Assembly: GCF_036934945.1 (NCBI RefSeq) | Contig: NW_027013587.1 | Span: 124,001-188,000 of the forward strand | DNA: 64,000 nt | Reading direction: 5' to 3' | Source of the DNA: Oncorhynchus masou masou | Lineage: Eukaryota > Chordata > Actinopteri > Salmoniformes > Salmonidae | Shown here: one piece after another, positions 21,501-32,343 of the stretch | Position numbering within the stretch: position 1 is the first letter of the stretch | Layout of the letters: the number at the start of each line of letters is the position of its first letter | Translations under genes and position numbers: made by a program | The notes under the pieces: model-generated | The model's database searches: none | What the model was told of the DNA's origin: nothing | What the model saw: only the letters and a program-made list of their open reading frames with translations

Positions 21501-23451
21501 AGAAGAGGAGAAGGAGGAAGTAAAAGAGGAGGATGAAGATGGTGATTTCATCAATTCTGAAGGAGAAGAATTTAACTGGGGTTCTGTTCAACATAGTAAG
21601 TGGAGGCAGAACACTGTTCTTTAGTTGACTGGGGTTCTGTTCAACATAGTAAGTGGAGGCAGAAGACTGTTCTTTAGTTGACTGGGGTTCTGTTCAACAT
21701 AGTAAGTGGAGGCAGAACACTGTTCTTTAGTTGACTGGGGTTCTGTTCAACATAGTAAGTGGAGGCAGAACACTGTTCTTTAGTTGACTGGGGTTCTGTT
21801 CAACATAGTAAGTGGAGGCAGAAGTCTGTTCTTTAGTTGACTGGGGTTCTGTTCAACATAGTAAGTGGAGGCAGAATACTGTTCTTTAGTTGACTGGGGT
21901 TCTGTTCAACATAGTAAGTGGAGGCAGAACACTGTTCTTTAGTTGACTGGGGTTCTGTTCAACATAGTAAGTGGAGGCAGAACACTGTTCTTTAGTTGAC
22001 TGGGGTTCTGTTCACCATAGTAAGTGGAGGCAGAACACTGTTCTTTAGTTGACTGGGGTTCTGTTCAACATAGTAAGTGGAGGCAGAACACTGTTCTTTA
22101 GTTGACTGGGGTTCTGTTCAACATAGTAAGTGGAGGCAGAACACTGTTCTTTAGTTGACTGGGGTTCTGTTCAACATAGTAAGTGGAGGCAGAACACTGT
22201 TCTTTAGTTGACTGGGGTTCTGTTCAACATAGTAAGTGGAGGCAGAAGACTGTTCTTTAGTTGACTGGGGTTCTGTTCAACATAGTAAGTGGAGGCAGAA
22301 CACTGTTCTTTAGTTGACTGGGGTTCTGTTCAACATAGTAAGTGGAGGCAGAACACTGTTCTTTAGTTGACTGGGGTTCTGTTCAACATAGTAAGTGGAG
22401 GCAGAACACTGTTCTTTAGTTGACTGGGGTTCTGTTCAACATAGTAAGTGGAGGCAGAAGTCTGTTCTTTAGTTGACTGGGGTTCTGTTCAACATAGTAA
22501 GTGGAGGCAGAACACTGTTCTTTAGTTGACTGGGATTCTGTTCAACATAGTAAGTGGAGGCAGAACACTGTTCTTTAGTTGACTGGGGTTCTGTTCAACA
22601 TAGTAAGTGGAGGCAGAACACTGTTCTTTAGTTGACTGGGGTTCTGTTCAACATAGTAAGTGGAGGCAGAAGACTGTTCTTTAGTTGACTGTGGTTCTAT
22701 TCAACATAGTAAGTGGGAGGCAGAACACTGTTCTTTAGTTGACTGGGGTTCTGTTCACCCCATCTCCTATGAAGTGCACTACTTGTTGACCAGGGTCCTG
22801 GACAAAGTGGATGCACTTGATAGAGGATAAGGTGCCATTTGGGATACGGACTGTGAATGAATGTCGACTTGCTCGCCTCAATACCGAACCCACTCTGTTA
22901 TTCACACAGGAGAGAGCCCTAACTGTGGCTTAGACAGCAGAGCGCGTCCCGCCACATCAGAACATCCTGAACACCAGGAGAGTCACAAAACGAAGACGTC
23001 TCACTGCTGCTCGGTGTGTGGCAGAGAGTGCTACAAGCTCTCGGTACTACAGATCCACATGAGAATCCACACGGGAGAGAAGCCGTACCCCTGCCCCGAC
23101 TGTGGCAAGAAGTTCGCTCACCTGGGAGCCATGAGACGACACCTCCTCACACACACGGGAGAGAAGCCCTACTCTTGCCCTGTGTGTGGGAAGAGTTTCA
23201 CCCAATCCGGACATCTGAGGGAGCACCAGCAGTCTCACAGTGGAGAGAAGCCTCACCTGTGTCTGGTCTGTGGGAGAGGGTTCTCTAGAGCGTCAGACCT
23301 CAGGATCCACCACAGAGTTCACACAGGGGAGAGGCCGTACAGCTGTGACTACTGTGGGAAGAGATACGGCCGCTGTCAGAAGCTACGGGCTCACCAACGG
23401 ACACACCACAGTGACAGGACGCACGCTGATACTGGAGAGGAGACGGAGTGA
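15533..23451 (+). CDS. C2H2 zinc-finger gene, copy B (9 exons, one frameshift)
   Basis: Exons: 1 15533-15583; 2 17072-17221; 3 17346-17779; 4 17898-17992; 5 18280-18464; 6 19730-19912; 7 20412-20476; 8 21397-21595; 9 22910-23451. Exon 1 starts at an ATG with A at -3 and encodes MSAEFTLPGSDRPILDE. Fingers 1-10 come from exons 2-6, an acidic linker from 6-8, and fingers 11-15 from exon 9. Fingers 1 and 6 are split by introns. All introns are GT-AG; the exon 3 donor (GTCATT) is weak. Exon 5 starts CAG|GGAG, one G short of copies C, D and E (CAG|GGGAG), which breaks the frame before finger 8. Without that loss the protein would be about 634 aa with 15 fingers. The product is probably a nuclear transcription regulator with an unknown target. 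Confidence 0.75.
15859..16031 (-). mobile_element. SINE remnant in intron 1, copy B
   Basis: The minus strand shows salmonid-SINE sequence including CGGTGACGTCACTTGCTCTG. A perfect CRE palindrome TGACGTCA (15963-15970) lies within it. Compared with copy D it has an internal deletion of the B-box part, also seen in C and E. Confidence 0.6.
16291..17014. repeat. Intron 1 26-bp minisatellite, copy B
   Basis: About 28 units containing ATGGTCCACGGCAACAAAAC and ending ACCCGT. Because 26 is not a multiple of 3 and the unit has no stop in any frame, long ORFs appear in all + frames and several - frames. They lie between exon 1 and exon 2 and are artefacts of the period. Confidence 0.93.
17346..17779 (+). 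CDS. Exon 3 of copy B: fingers 2-5 and parts of 1 and 6
   Basis: The exon opens VRHQRVHTGEKPYLC, completing finger 1, whose Cys pair (CLDC) is in exon 2. Four whole fingers follow (CPDC, CSVC, CSVC, CSVC). It ends inside finger 6 at HQR|S, and exon 4 supplies the last His. It is 434 bp and fully open in this copy, as in D, while C and E have lost bases in G-runs. Confidence 0.88.
18280..18464 (+). pseudogene. Exon 5 of copy B: fingers 8-9, frameshifted at its first codon
   Basis: It encodes fingers CPDC and CALC in a frame one base off from exon 4. The run at the acceptor is GGG instead of GGGG. Finger 9 has Cys at helix position +6 (LKCH) where C, D and E have Tyr (LKYH). A shifted acceptor does not rescue the frame: no other AG nearby gives the right phase. 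Confidence 0.75.
18708..19668. repeat. Intron 5 28-bp minisatellite, copy B
   Basis: About 34 units of the GGCCACTTCACTGCCTTC repeat, with GAGACTGTC and CGGCCTGTC variants interspersed. There is no spacer sequence between units. Confidence 0.93.
19951..20165. repeat. Intron 6 53-bp minisatellite, copy B
   Basis: About four units of the TAGTGCACTACTTTACCCTG repeat, the shortest version in the window. Confidence 0.88.
20206..20411 (+). repeat. Intron 6 49-bp acceptor minisatellite, copy B
   Basis: About four units ending CTCTCTCTACAG, the smallest array of this family, directly abutting exon 7. Confidence 0.9.
20499..21310. repeat. Intron 7 27/29-bp minisatellite, copy B
   Basis: About 30 units with AAGCTTTCAGGTCTGGAACC. 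It includes rare variants such as TGTAATGCTTTCAGG. Confidence 0.92.
21397..21595 (+). CDS. Exon 8 of copy B, with array-type 3' end
   Basis: Same exon as in the other copies, but its end reads AACTGGGGTTCTGTTCAACA instead of AACTGGGATTCTG, giving WGSVQH rather than WDSVQH. The changed base matches the consensus of the adjacent minisatellite. It also has EDGDF where most copies have EVGGF or EVGDF. Confidence 0.82.
21596..22757 (+). repeat. Intron 8 53-bp splice-donor minisatellite, copy B
   Basis: About 22 units, each with CATAGTAAGTGGAGGCAGA. This array is more uniform than that of copy A, and 57-bp units were not seen. Confidence 0.94.
22758..22855. mobile_element. Palindromic dispersed element before exon 9, copy B
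   Basis: Same element as at 12548-12645, in the same position relative to exon 9. Confidence 0.62.
22910..23451 (+). CDS. Exon 9 of copy B: five C2H2 fingers and stop
   Basis: Open to the TGA. It has Asp at +3 of finger 14 (codon at 23296-23298). One linker change, RARPATS instead of RASPATS, distinguishes it from copy A. Confidence 0.88.
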
Positions 23452-24714
23452 ATGACCACGAGGCTTTGAACGCAAGACGTGATGAGCTTAGTATTCCTAT
23501 TGGTGATGTTAGCCCGGCTGGACAACAACAATGATACACGTTGATCGTCATCAGTCAGGAGAACAATACACTCCATTGGAATAGACATGGTTCTAGAATC
23601 CACCTAAATGATTCCCAGAGTTCTGATGCAGGACACGGGCTGCTGGGGAGGGGACAGCTGCTGGGTGAAGTTCCCCTGCCTGAATCCTAACCTTAACCAT
23701 TAGTGGGGAGATGCAAAACTGACCAGCGTCTCGGGGCAACTTCACCCTACTCTGTTTGGGGGAAAGAATGGGGAGGCTTTATCAGTAAGTGTTGACAGTA
23801 GAACTACGGGTGTTTGTTAGTAGGGTGGACAAACACAACTATTAACCTTATGATGAAGAACGATAGGCTCGGTTAGAACAATTTACAATGGACGTGGTTC
23901 TACATTCCACTCGAAGAAAGCACCCAGTTCTGATGGAGAGATGAAATAATCAGTGCTGTTCAGTTTGTTATTGAACTTGAACCAGAGAAAGTGAACCCCC
24001 AAAAGATGGCCGCTAGACGGTGTTCTAAATTGGAATCGTGGAACGCTTGTTCTCTGTCCACCACATTCTGTGTGAGGAACCCCAGTTGAAATGATTGTTT
24101 AAAAAAAAAAAATAGAATGTTGATGTAATAATTGTGTTCTATATTGGATAACATCCCAAATAATGTTCAGTCAAAGGACGTTTTGATCCCAGAGAGAGAG
24201 AGAGCTGTGGCTCCGTCATTCAGTTCATTACGCCACTATAAGATCGTAAACAAAGGTGTGTCATGGTGATTTGAATAAATAGGTGACAAAAACCTACCTA
24301 ACTGTTTAATCTATTGAATAAAAAATAAAAAAAGTTTATGTTTTCGGGTACCATTTTATGCCAACTCTTTTTACACTACTGAGCCAAGCTGATGGATATC
24401 AAGAATAAGGTTTTTATTTGCTATGCTTGAAGACGGCCTTGGTAAATGTCGGGCTTTTACATGGCAATGCGGAAAATGTAACAGGGCTATATTGAAGTGT
24501 TTACTATGATTACAGCAAAGGAACTGTCAGTTTACTCAGTTGAACTGTTGGTGATAATAGTTGCCCTCCAGTGGGTGGAGGACGTACAACCTGTTAGAAT
24601 TATAGGATGCTCAGATTCTCCGTCTGTCTTGAATAATTTATCATCTGATAGGAGAGATCTGCTATTGGAGGTATTATTATTATTATGGAGAATTGAGAGA
24701 ATGGGTGTAGTATT
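23452..24714 (+). other. 3' flank and spacer of copy B
   Basis: Non-coding. Candidate AATAAA signals are at 24274-24279 and 24317-24322. The ORF near 24497 is the same spacer artefact as in copy A. No further gene is seen. Confidence 0.5.
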
Positions 24715-25969
24715 CTCTCAATACTATACGCTGCAACTCCCCAACGGGCTCGGGAGAGGCGAAGGTCGCCAAGCTGCGCTTCTTCACACCCGCTCGCTTA
24801 ATTAACCCGGAAGCCAGCTGCACCAATGTGTCAGAGGAAACACCGTTCAACTGATGACCGAAGTCAGCCTGCAGGCGCCCAGCCCACCACAAGGAGTCAG
24901 CCTGCAGGCGCCCAGACCGCTACAAGGAGTCAGCCTGCAGGCGCCCAGCCCACCACAAGGAGTCAGCCTGCAGGCGCCCAGCCCACCACAAGGAGTCAGC
25001 CTGCAGGCGCCCAGCCCACCACAAGGAGTCAGCCTGCAGGCGCGCAGCCCGCCACAAGGAGTCAGCCTGCAGGCGCCCAGTCCCCACAAGGAGTCAGCCT
25101 GCAGGCGCCCGGCCCGCCACAAGGAGTCAGCCTGCAGGCGCCCAGCCCACCACAAGGAGTCAGCCTGCAGGCGCCCAGCCCACCACAAGGAGTCAGCCTG
25201 CAGGCGCCCAGCCCACCACAAGGAGTCAGCCTGCAGGCGCCCAGCCCACCACAAGGAGTCAGCCTGCAGGCTCCCAGCCCACCACAAGGAGTCAGCCTGC
25301 AGGCGCCCAGCCCACCACAAGGAGTCAGCCTGCAGGCGCCCAGCCCACCACAAGGAGTCAGCCTGCAGGCGCCCAGCCCACCACAAGGAGTCAGCCTGCA
25401 GGCGCCCAGCCCACCACAAGGAGTCAGCCTGCAGGCTCCCAGCCCACCACAAGGAGTCAGCCTGCAGGCTCCCAGCCCACCACAAGGAGTCAGCCTGCAG
25501 GCTCCCAGCCCGCCACAAGGAGTCAGCCTGCAGGCGCCCAGCCCACCACAAGGAGTCAGCCTGCAGGCTCCCAGCCCGCCACAAGGAGTCAGCCTGCAGG
25601 CGCCCAGCCCACCACAAGGAGTCAGCCTGCAGGCTCCCAGCCCACCACAAGGAGTCAGCCTGCAGGCGCCCAGCCCACCACAAGGAGTCAGCCTGCAGGC
25701 TCCCAGCCCACCACAAGGAGTCAGCCTGCAGGCGCCCAGCCCACCACAAGGAGTCAGCCTGCAGGCGCCCGGCCCGCCACAAGGAGTCTCTAGAGCACGA
25801 TGAGCCAACTAAAGCCCCCCATGGCCAAACCCTCCTCTAACCTGGACGATACTGGGCCAATTGTGCGCCGCCCTATGGGACTCCCGGTCCGCCCTATGGG
25901 ACACTACAGCCTGGGATCGAACCCCAGGCTGTAGTGACGCCGCAACACTGCGATGCAGTGCCTCCCAGT
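24715..25969 (-). mobile_element. Inverted SINE expanded by an internal 33-bp array, copy B downstream
   Basis: Minus-strand SINE sequence flanks the array on both sides: CCCGAGCCCGTTGGGGAGTT and GACACATTGGTGCAGCTGGC on one side, and the B box GGTTCGATCC with CATAGGGCGGCGCACAATTG on the other. The array therefore grew inside the SINE body. Confidence 0.72.
24862..25787. repeat. 33-bp minisatellite inside the SINE, copy B
   Basis: About 28 units of 33 bp containing AGTCAGCCTGCAGGCGCCCA and CCCACCACAAGG. The period equals 11 codons, so ORFs of more than 300 codons appear on both strands (for example the peptide SPPQGVSLQAP repeated). The founder corresponds to the SINE sequence ACTCCTTGTGGCGGGC and neighbouring bases on the minus strand. 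I do not interpret it as protein. Confidence 0.93.
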
Positions 25970-26281
25970 ACATTTGGGTGTGTAAGGGAATGTAATTGTT
26001 GACCAGTTAGCCAAAATAGTTTTGAAATTAGATATAATTGATATTAATGTTCCACTGGGTAGAGATGAGGCCAAATGTAAGATCAGAGCCATTTTGATAG
26101 ATGTGTGTCAGAAGAGATGGGACTCTGAGCCCAAGGGCCGGTGTTTATATGCCCTCTACAGAAAGGTCAGTGGACCAAGGTTCAAAGGTCAGATTAGGAA
26201 GGAAGAGGTGGTGATTGCGTTTAGGACATTGTACATTGAACTCATCATTACATCTGGTTGGTAGCATGTGAATGGTTTGTG

Positions 26282-26353
26282 GGGTAGGCCGTCATTGTAA
26301 ATAATAATTTGTTCTTAACTGACTTGCTTAGTGAAATAAAGTTGAAATAAAAG
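26282..26353 (+). mobile_element. SINE 3' tail, upstream of copy C
   Basis: Same tail as at 15139-15209 (GGCCGTCATTGTAAATAATA, then TTGTTCTTAACTGACTTGC). Confidence 0.68.
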
Positions 26354-26384
26354 CAGGTTGTAAACTCCTTGTATTGCCTGCCTT

Positions 26385-26676
26385 CCCACTCCTGTACACT
26401 AGGTGGCGCTAATGTACCGGGTAGTTTAGTCATGCAGAAGAATCATACCCGGAAGTACGGTGATGCAGAAACGCAGACAGTCGGCTTATTTACCTTTATT
26501 CAAAACAGGCTTGCGAGCTAGTTACTGTTAAAATGGCAACATATAGGATTTCTGCATGTATTTGCCTTCGTTAAGATGGCTGGTTAGGTTTCAAATCGTT
26601 TCACGACCAGTAAATTGTTCAACTGACGTGAGTGACTTCGAGCTGATGTGAACGCAGAAGAACAACGATCAATAAC
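26385..26676 (+). promoter_or_regulatory. Promoter-like region of copy C
   Basis: The CTCF-like ACACTAGGTGGCGCT is at 26396-26410 and the ETS-like ACCCGGAAGT at 26447-26456. Nearly identical to the copy B promoter. Confidence 0.5.
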
Positions 26677-27010
26677 ATGTCGGCAGAATTCACTCTTCCC
26701 GGTTCTGACCGACCCATAATGGACGAGGTAAGACACGGGACGGACGCATGCCCGTTAGCTAGCTAGCCAGCCAGCCAAATCTAATAACATTGTCCTAGCC
26801 CGAATGCCTCACATGACATGAATGGGCAAGCTTTGTCTCAAATCGGGTTGTGAACACTCCATTGCTGTAATTGCTAGACGATGCGTGACAGAGTTGGAGT
26901 AATAGCACAGACCGGTTATGCCAGGACCGTTTATGCTCAGTCGTCTGAAAACTGATTTGACTGTAGTTGTTCATGTTACAAAGTATCAAGCTGGTGTAAC
27001 AGTATAACTT

Positions 27011-27184
27011 TAGACCGTCCTCTCGCCCATAACCAGGCACCCTCGAAGCGCCGTTACCCATCACTCCACAAAGGGCCTCCGCCCCTTGCAGAGGAAGGGG
27101 AACCACAGAGCAAGTGACGTCACCGATTGAAACGCTATTTAGCGCGCACCGCTAACTAAGCTAGCCGTTTCACATCCGTTACAC
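27011..27184 (-). mobile_element. SINE remnant in intron 1, copy C
   Basis: As in copy B, with TGACGTCA at 27115-27122 and the same internal deletion. Confidence 0.58.
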
Positions 27185-27442
27185 TGGTGGTTTGTTTACT
27201 GCAGCTGTTCAGTCAGTCTGTAGTCGCAACTTTGACACCATGCCGCTGGGTGGGTCTTTTGAGGCAAGGCCAGTCTGATCTGGATGGGTGCAGTCATTTG
27301 TTCCTACCAAGCACTAACACAAACACACTGCTCTAGGATCAGTTTAGGCTTATTACCTGGACAGGGAGGGTCTGAGGTCAGCATTCCTACTGTTAGATGC
27401 TTTGTGAAATACAGGCCCTGATTCTCAGATCAAAGTATTGGA

Positions 27443-28027
27443 CACTCATATGGGCTACCATAACAAAACACTCGTATAGTCTACAGCAACAAAACACCCG
27501 TATGGTCCACGGCAACACAACACCCATATGGTCCACGGCAACACAACACCCGTATGGTCCACGGCAACACAACACCCGTAACACCCGTATGGTCCACGGC
27601 AATAAAACGCCCGTATGGTCCACGGCAACAAAACGCCCGTATGGTCCACGGCAACACAACACTCGTATGGTCCACGGCAACACAACACTCGTATGGTCCA
27701 CGGCAACAAAACACCCGTATGGTCCACGGCAACAAAACACCCCTATGGTCCACGGCAACACAACACTCGTATGGTCCACGGCAACAAAACACCCCTATGG
27801 TCCACGGCAACAAAACACCCCTATGGTCCACGGCAACAAAACACCTGTATGGTCCACGGCAACAAAACACCCATATGGTCCACGGCAACAAAACACCCAT
27901 ATGGTCCACGGCAACAAAACACCCCTATGGTCCATGGCAACAAAACACCCGTATGGTCCACGGCAACAAAACGCCCGTATGGTTTACGGCAACACAACAC
28001 TCGTTTGGTCTACCTCAACAAAACAAT
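27443..28027. repeat. Intron 1 26-bp minisatellite, copy C
   Basis: About 22 units. One unit is truncated near 27570 (ACACCCGTAACACCCGT). Confidence 0.93.
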
Positions 28028-28352
28028 TGTTCCCCTCTCCAGAACTAGTCAAGGCTGCCTTCTGCCCTTCATCCTCTTTTAGGATGATGTTAACAACCAG
28101 CCCAGCCCGTCCCCATCCCACAGCCCCCTGCGTCAGGAGAACCTGATCAAGAGGACCAAACAGAACCAACCAAAACCTTTTCTCACGGTTGTCTGGACTG
28201 TGGGAAAGAGTTTTCTCGCCCATGTGACCTGGTGAGTTTGATGAGTTTTATTTGCCAGTTAAAAAAGAAAAAAAGACACACACAGTACATGAAACGTGAC
28301 AGGACAACACAAAACAACTAATCAATAACTTATTTCCATTGTGTTCCATAAG

Positions 28353-28785
28353 GTGAGACACCAGAGAGTACACACAGGGGAGAAGCCCTACCTCTGTCCT
28401 GACTGTGGCAAGAGGTTCGCCCACTCAGGAGGCCTCCGAAAACACGAGAGGATACACTCCGGAGAGAAGCCTCACTCCTGCTCCGTGTGTGAGAAGAGCT
28501 TCACCCAGAAGGGAAGTCTTAGAGTCCACCTACGGACACACACGGGGGAGAGACCTTATTCTTGCTCCGTCTGTGGCAAGAGTTACACCCAAAATGAATT
28601 TTTGAAAGTGCACCAGCGAACACACACGGGAGAGAGGCCCCACTCCTGTTCTGTGTGTGGCAGGGGCTTTGCTCAGATAGGCAACCTGAAGAAACACCAA
28701 CGGATTCACACCGGGAGAAGCCTTACCAGTGCCCGGAGTGTGGAGCCAGTTTCACCCAGAAGGACAGCCTGAAGATGCATCAGAG
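28353..28785 (+). pseudogene. Exon 3 of copy C, frameshifted in the finger 5-6 linker
   Basis: Fingers 2-5 read normally. The linker after finger 5 has CACACCGGGAGAAG, one G short, so finger 6 is out of frame. Copy E has the same loss. Confidence 0.78.
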
Positions 28786-29705
28786 GTCATTTATTTCATT
28801 CTTGTTTTCATTTTGATCTCCCCTGTTGTTTTACCGTAAAGTCCGTTTCCAAGTTTTAAATTGCACTTTGAATTAAAGAACGATTTGATTTTTAGGTCTC
28901 ACACGGGAGAGAAACCTTACGTCTGCCTCGAGTGCGGGAAGGGTTTCCGCGACAACGGGCACCTGAAAGTCCACTTGAGAGTGCATACAGGTGAGGTTGA
29001 TTTTAACGATCGAAGGACACCAGTGTCTCAAAACCTCTCGAGTTGTCCACAATGTGGTTATTTAAATAAAACCTGAATCTTTATGCAGCTATTGACAGCT
29101 ATTGACAGCATACATTACAGCACTGTAATTTGTCTGGGATACAACGTCAATGAAATGCTTCCAGGTTCCATTTCAACAGCAATAAGAAATAATACGAACA
29201 CGAAGTAAATGGCTCATTATTGTGGAGTGACACGGTCTGTCTTTCCCACCCACCCGTCTGTCCACCCATCCATCAGGGGAGAAGCCGTACTCCTGCCCCG
29301 ACTGTGGGAGACGGTTCAGCCAGGCAGACATCCTGAAGAGACACCAGATGGTGCACACAGGGGAGAAGCCGTACTCCTGCGCCCTGTGTGGGAGGAGGTT
29401 CGCCCAGCCTGGCACTCTGAAGTACCACCTCCGGACCCACGCAAGAGAGAACCAGACAGGGGTGAGTTCAACAGCACTTCCCTTTACAGCCGAGCGTTGC
29501 CACAGTAACAATTTCAGTTGGAACGATTTGAATGAACATTCCAGAATGTTACGGCGAAGCTGCAAATAGATCATTTTTCTATGTATTCAAACTGCAGATG
29601 CTAATCTTACTACGTGTAATAGAAAGACTGCATAGCAACATGTAATATTTGTATTATTATTGGTAGTGACAGTTTAGACAGGAAACAGATACTCATATTT
29701 ACCTC

Positions 29706-30672
29706 ACACTGCCTTCTCGGCCTGTCGGCCACTTCACTGCCTTCTCGGCCTGTCGGCCACTTCACTGCCTTCTGAGACTGTCGGCCACTTCACTGCCTTC
29801 TCGGCCTGTCGGCCACTTCACTGCCTTCTGAGACTGTCGGCCACTTCACTGCCTTCAGAGACTGTCGGCCACTTCACTGCCTTCTGAGACTGTCGGCCAC
29901 TTCACTGCCTTCTGAGACTGTCGGCCACTTCACTGCCTGTTGAGACTGTCGGCCACTTCACTGCCTTCTGAGACTGTCGGCCACTTCACTGCCTTCTGAG
30001 ACTGTCGGCCACTTCACTGCCTTCTCGGCCTGTCGGCCACTTCACTGCCTTCTGAGACTGTCGGCCACTTCACTGCCTTCTGAGACTGTCGGCCACTTCA
30101 CTGCCTTCTGAGACTGTCGGCCACTTCACTGCCTTCTGAGACTGTCGGCCACTTCACTGCCTTCTGAGACTGTCGGCCACTTCACTGCCTTCTCGGCCTT
30201 CTCGGCCTGTCGGCCACTTCACTGCCTTCTGAGACTGTCGGCCACTTCACTGCCTTCTGAGACTGTCGGCCACTTCACTGCCTTCTCGGCCTGTCGGCCA
30301 CTTCACTGCCTTCTGAGACTGTCGGCCACTTCACTGCCTTCTGAGACTGTCGGCCACTTCACTGCCTTCTGAGACTGTCGGCCACTTCACTGCCTTCTGA
30401 GACTGTCGGTCACTTCACTGCCTTCTCGGCCTGTCGGCCACTTCACTGCCTTCTGAGACTGTCGGCCACTTCACTGCCTTCTGAGACTGTCGGCCACTTC
30501 ACTGCCTTCTCGGCCTGTCGGCCACTTCACTGCCTTCTGAGACTGTCGGCCACTTCACTGCCTTCTGAGACTGTCGGCCACTTCACTGCCTTCTCGGCCT
30601 GTCGGCCACTTCACTGCCTTCTGAGACTGTCGGCCACTTCACTGCCTTCTGAGACTGTCGGCCACTTCACTG
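29706..30672. repeat. Intron 5 28-bp minisatellite, copy C
   Basis: About 34 units. One unit near 30190 carries a duplicated TTCTCGGCC stretch. Confidence 0.93.
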
Positions 30673-30950
30673 CTGACGTGAAACAAACAGAACGCTGTTG
30701 CTAGCATTCTAACGTTCACAATCCATTTCCCCAGGGCCTCAATGCTGCCCAGTGTGTGGACAGGACCTCCCTACAGAGCAGGCTCTGAGAAAACACCTAC
30801 AGGCACACATGGGGAGGACCTCGGTCACAACGGGGGACAGGAAGACGGGGAGGAGGAAGTTGGTGGTCTGATCAATTCTGATGGAGAGGACGTTGGCTGG
30901 GACACTTCTCATCTTAGTAAGTGGAGGCAGATTATTTGTCCCTATTGGCT

Positions 30951-31423
30951 CCCTATGTAGTGCACTACTTTACCCTAATATACATCCCTAATGGCACTCT
31001 ATTCCCTACGTAGTGCACTACTTTACCCTAATATACATCCCTAATGGCCCCCTATTCCCTATGTAGTGCACTACTTCACCCTATTATACATCCCTAATGG
31101 CACCCTGTTCCCTACGTAGTGCACTACTTTACCCTGTGATACATCCCTAATGGCCCCCTATTCCCTACGTTGTGCACTACTTTACCCTGAGATACATCCC
31201 TAATGGCACCTTGTTCCCTACGTAGTGCACTACTTCACCCTAATATACATAGTGCACTACTTTACCCTGAGATACATCCCTAATGGCACCTTGTTCCCTA
31301 CGTAGTGCACTACTTTACCCTGTGATACATCCCTAATGGCACACTGTTCCCTACGTAGTGCACTACTTTACCCTGAGATACATCCCTAACGGCCCCCTGT
31401 TCCCTACATAGTGCACTACTTTA
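30951..31423. repeat. Intron 6 53-bp minisatellite, copy C
   Basis: About nine units. The last one joins directly to TAGACCATCC without the TGTGATTCATATATAACGG unit seen in other copies. Confidence 0.88.
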
Positions 31424-31456
31424 GACCATCCATCCTTCCATCAAATGATAAACATG

Positions 31457-32255
31457 AGAGAGTCCTGTCCATGGTCCTGGTAGTCTCATTATAACCCATA
31501 ATACCAACCTCTCTCTACAGGAGTCCTGGTAGTCTCATTATAACCCATAGTACCAACCTCTCTCTACAGGAGTCCTGGTAGTCTCATTATAACCCATAGT
31601 ACCAACCTCTCTCTACAGGAGTCCTGGTAGTCTCATTATAACCCATAATACCAACCTCTCTCTACAGGAGTCCTGGTAGTCTCATTATAACCCATAATAC
31701 CAACCTCTCTCTACAGGAGTCCTGGTAGTCTCATTATAACCCATAATACCAACCTCTCTCTACAGGAGTCCTGGTAGTCTCATTATAACCCATAATACCA
31801 ACCTCTCTCTACAGGAGTCCTGGTAGTCTCATTATAACCCATAATACCAACCTCTCTCTACAGGAGTCCTGGTAGTCTCATTATAACCCATAATACCAAC
31901 CTCTCTCTACGGGAGTCCTGGTAGTCTCATTATAACCCATAATACCAACCTATCTCTACGGGAGTCCTGGTAGTCTCATTATAACCCATAATACCAACCT
32001 CTCTCTACAGGAGTCCTGGTAGTCTCATTATAACCCATACTACCAACCTATCTCTACAGGAGTCCTGGTAGTCTCATTATAACCTATAATACCAACCACT
32101 CTCTACAGGAGTCCTGGTAGTCTCATTATAACCCATAATACCAACCTCTCTCTACAGGAGTCCTGGTAGTCTCATTATAACCCATAATACCAACCTCTCT
32201 CTACAGGAGTCCTGGTAGTCTCATTATAACCCATAATACCAACCTCTCTCTACAG
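31457..32255 (+). repeat. Intron 6 49-bp acceptor minisatellite, copy C
   Basis: About 16 units. Two units have CTACGGGAG, which destroys the AG (CTACGG instead of CTACAG). The rest keep it. Confidence 0.9.
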
Positions 32256-32343
32256 GTGAGAGTCCTGTCCATGGCTCTGGTAGTGAAGGAGGAAGTCCCC
32301 CTAAATCACACATCAACAAGGTGGGAGACATTAATGACCAACA

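Noticed and set aside
24826..25840. ORFs of over 300 codons on both strands with repeated SPPQGVSLQAP or LWWAGRLQAD peptides
   Set aside because: They are produced by a 33-bp stop-free repeat inside a SINE. All frames are open, there are no splice or domain signals, and the copy number ranges from 1 to more than 47.
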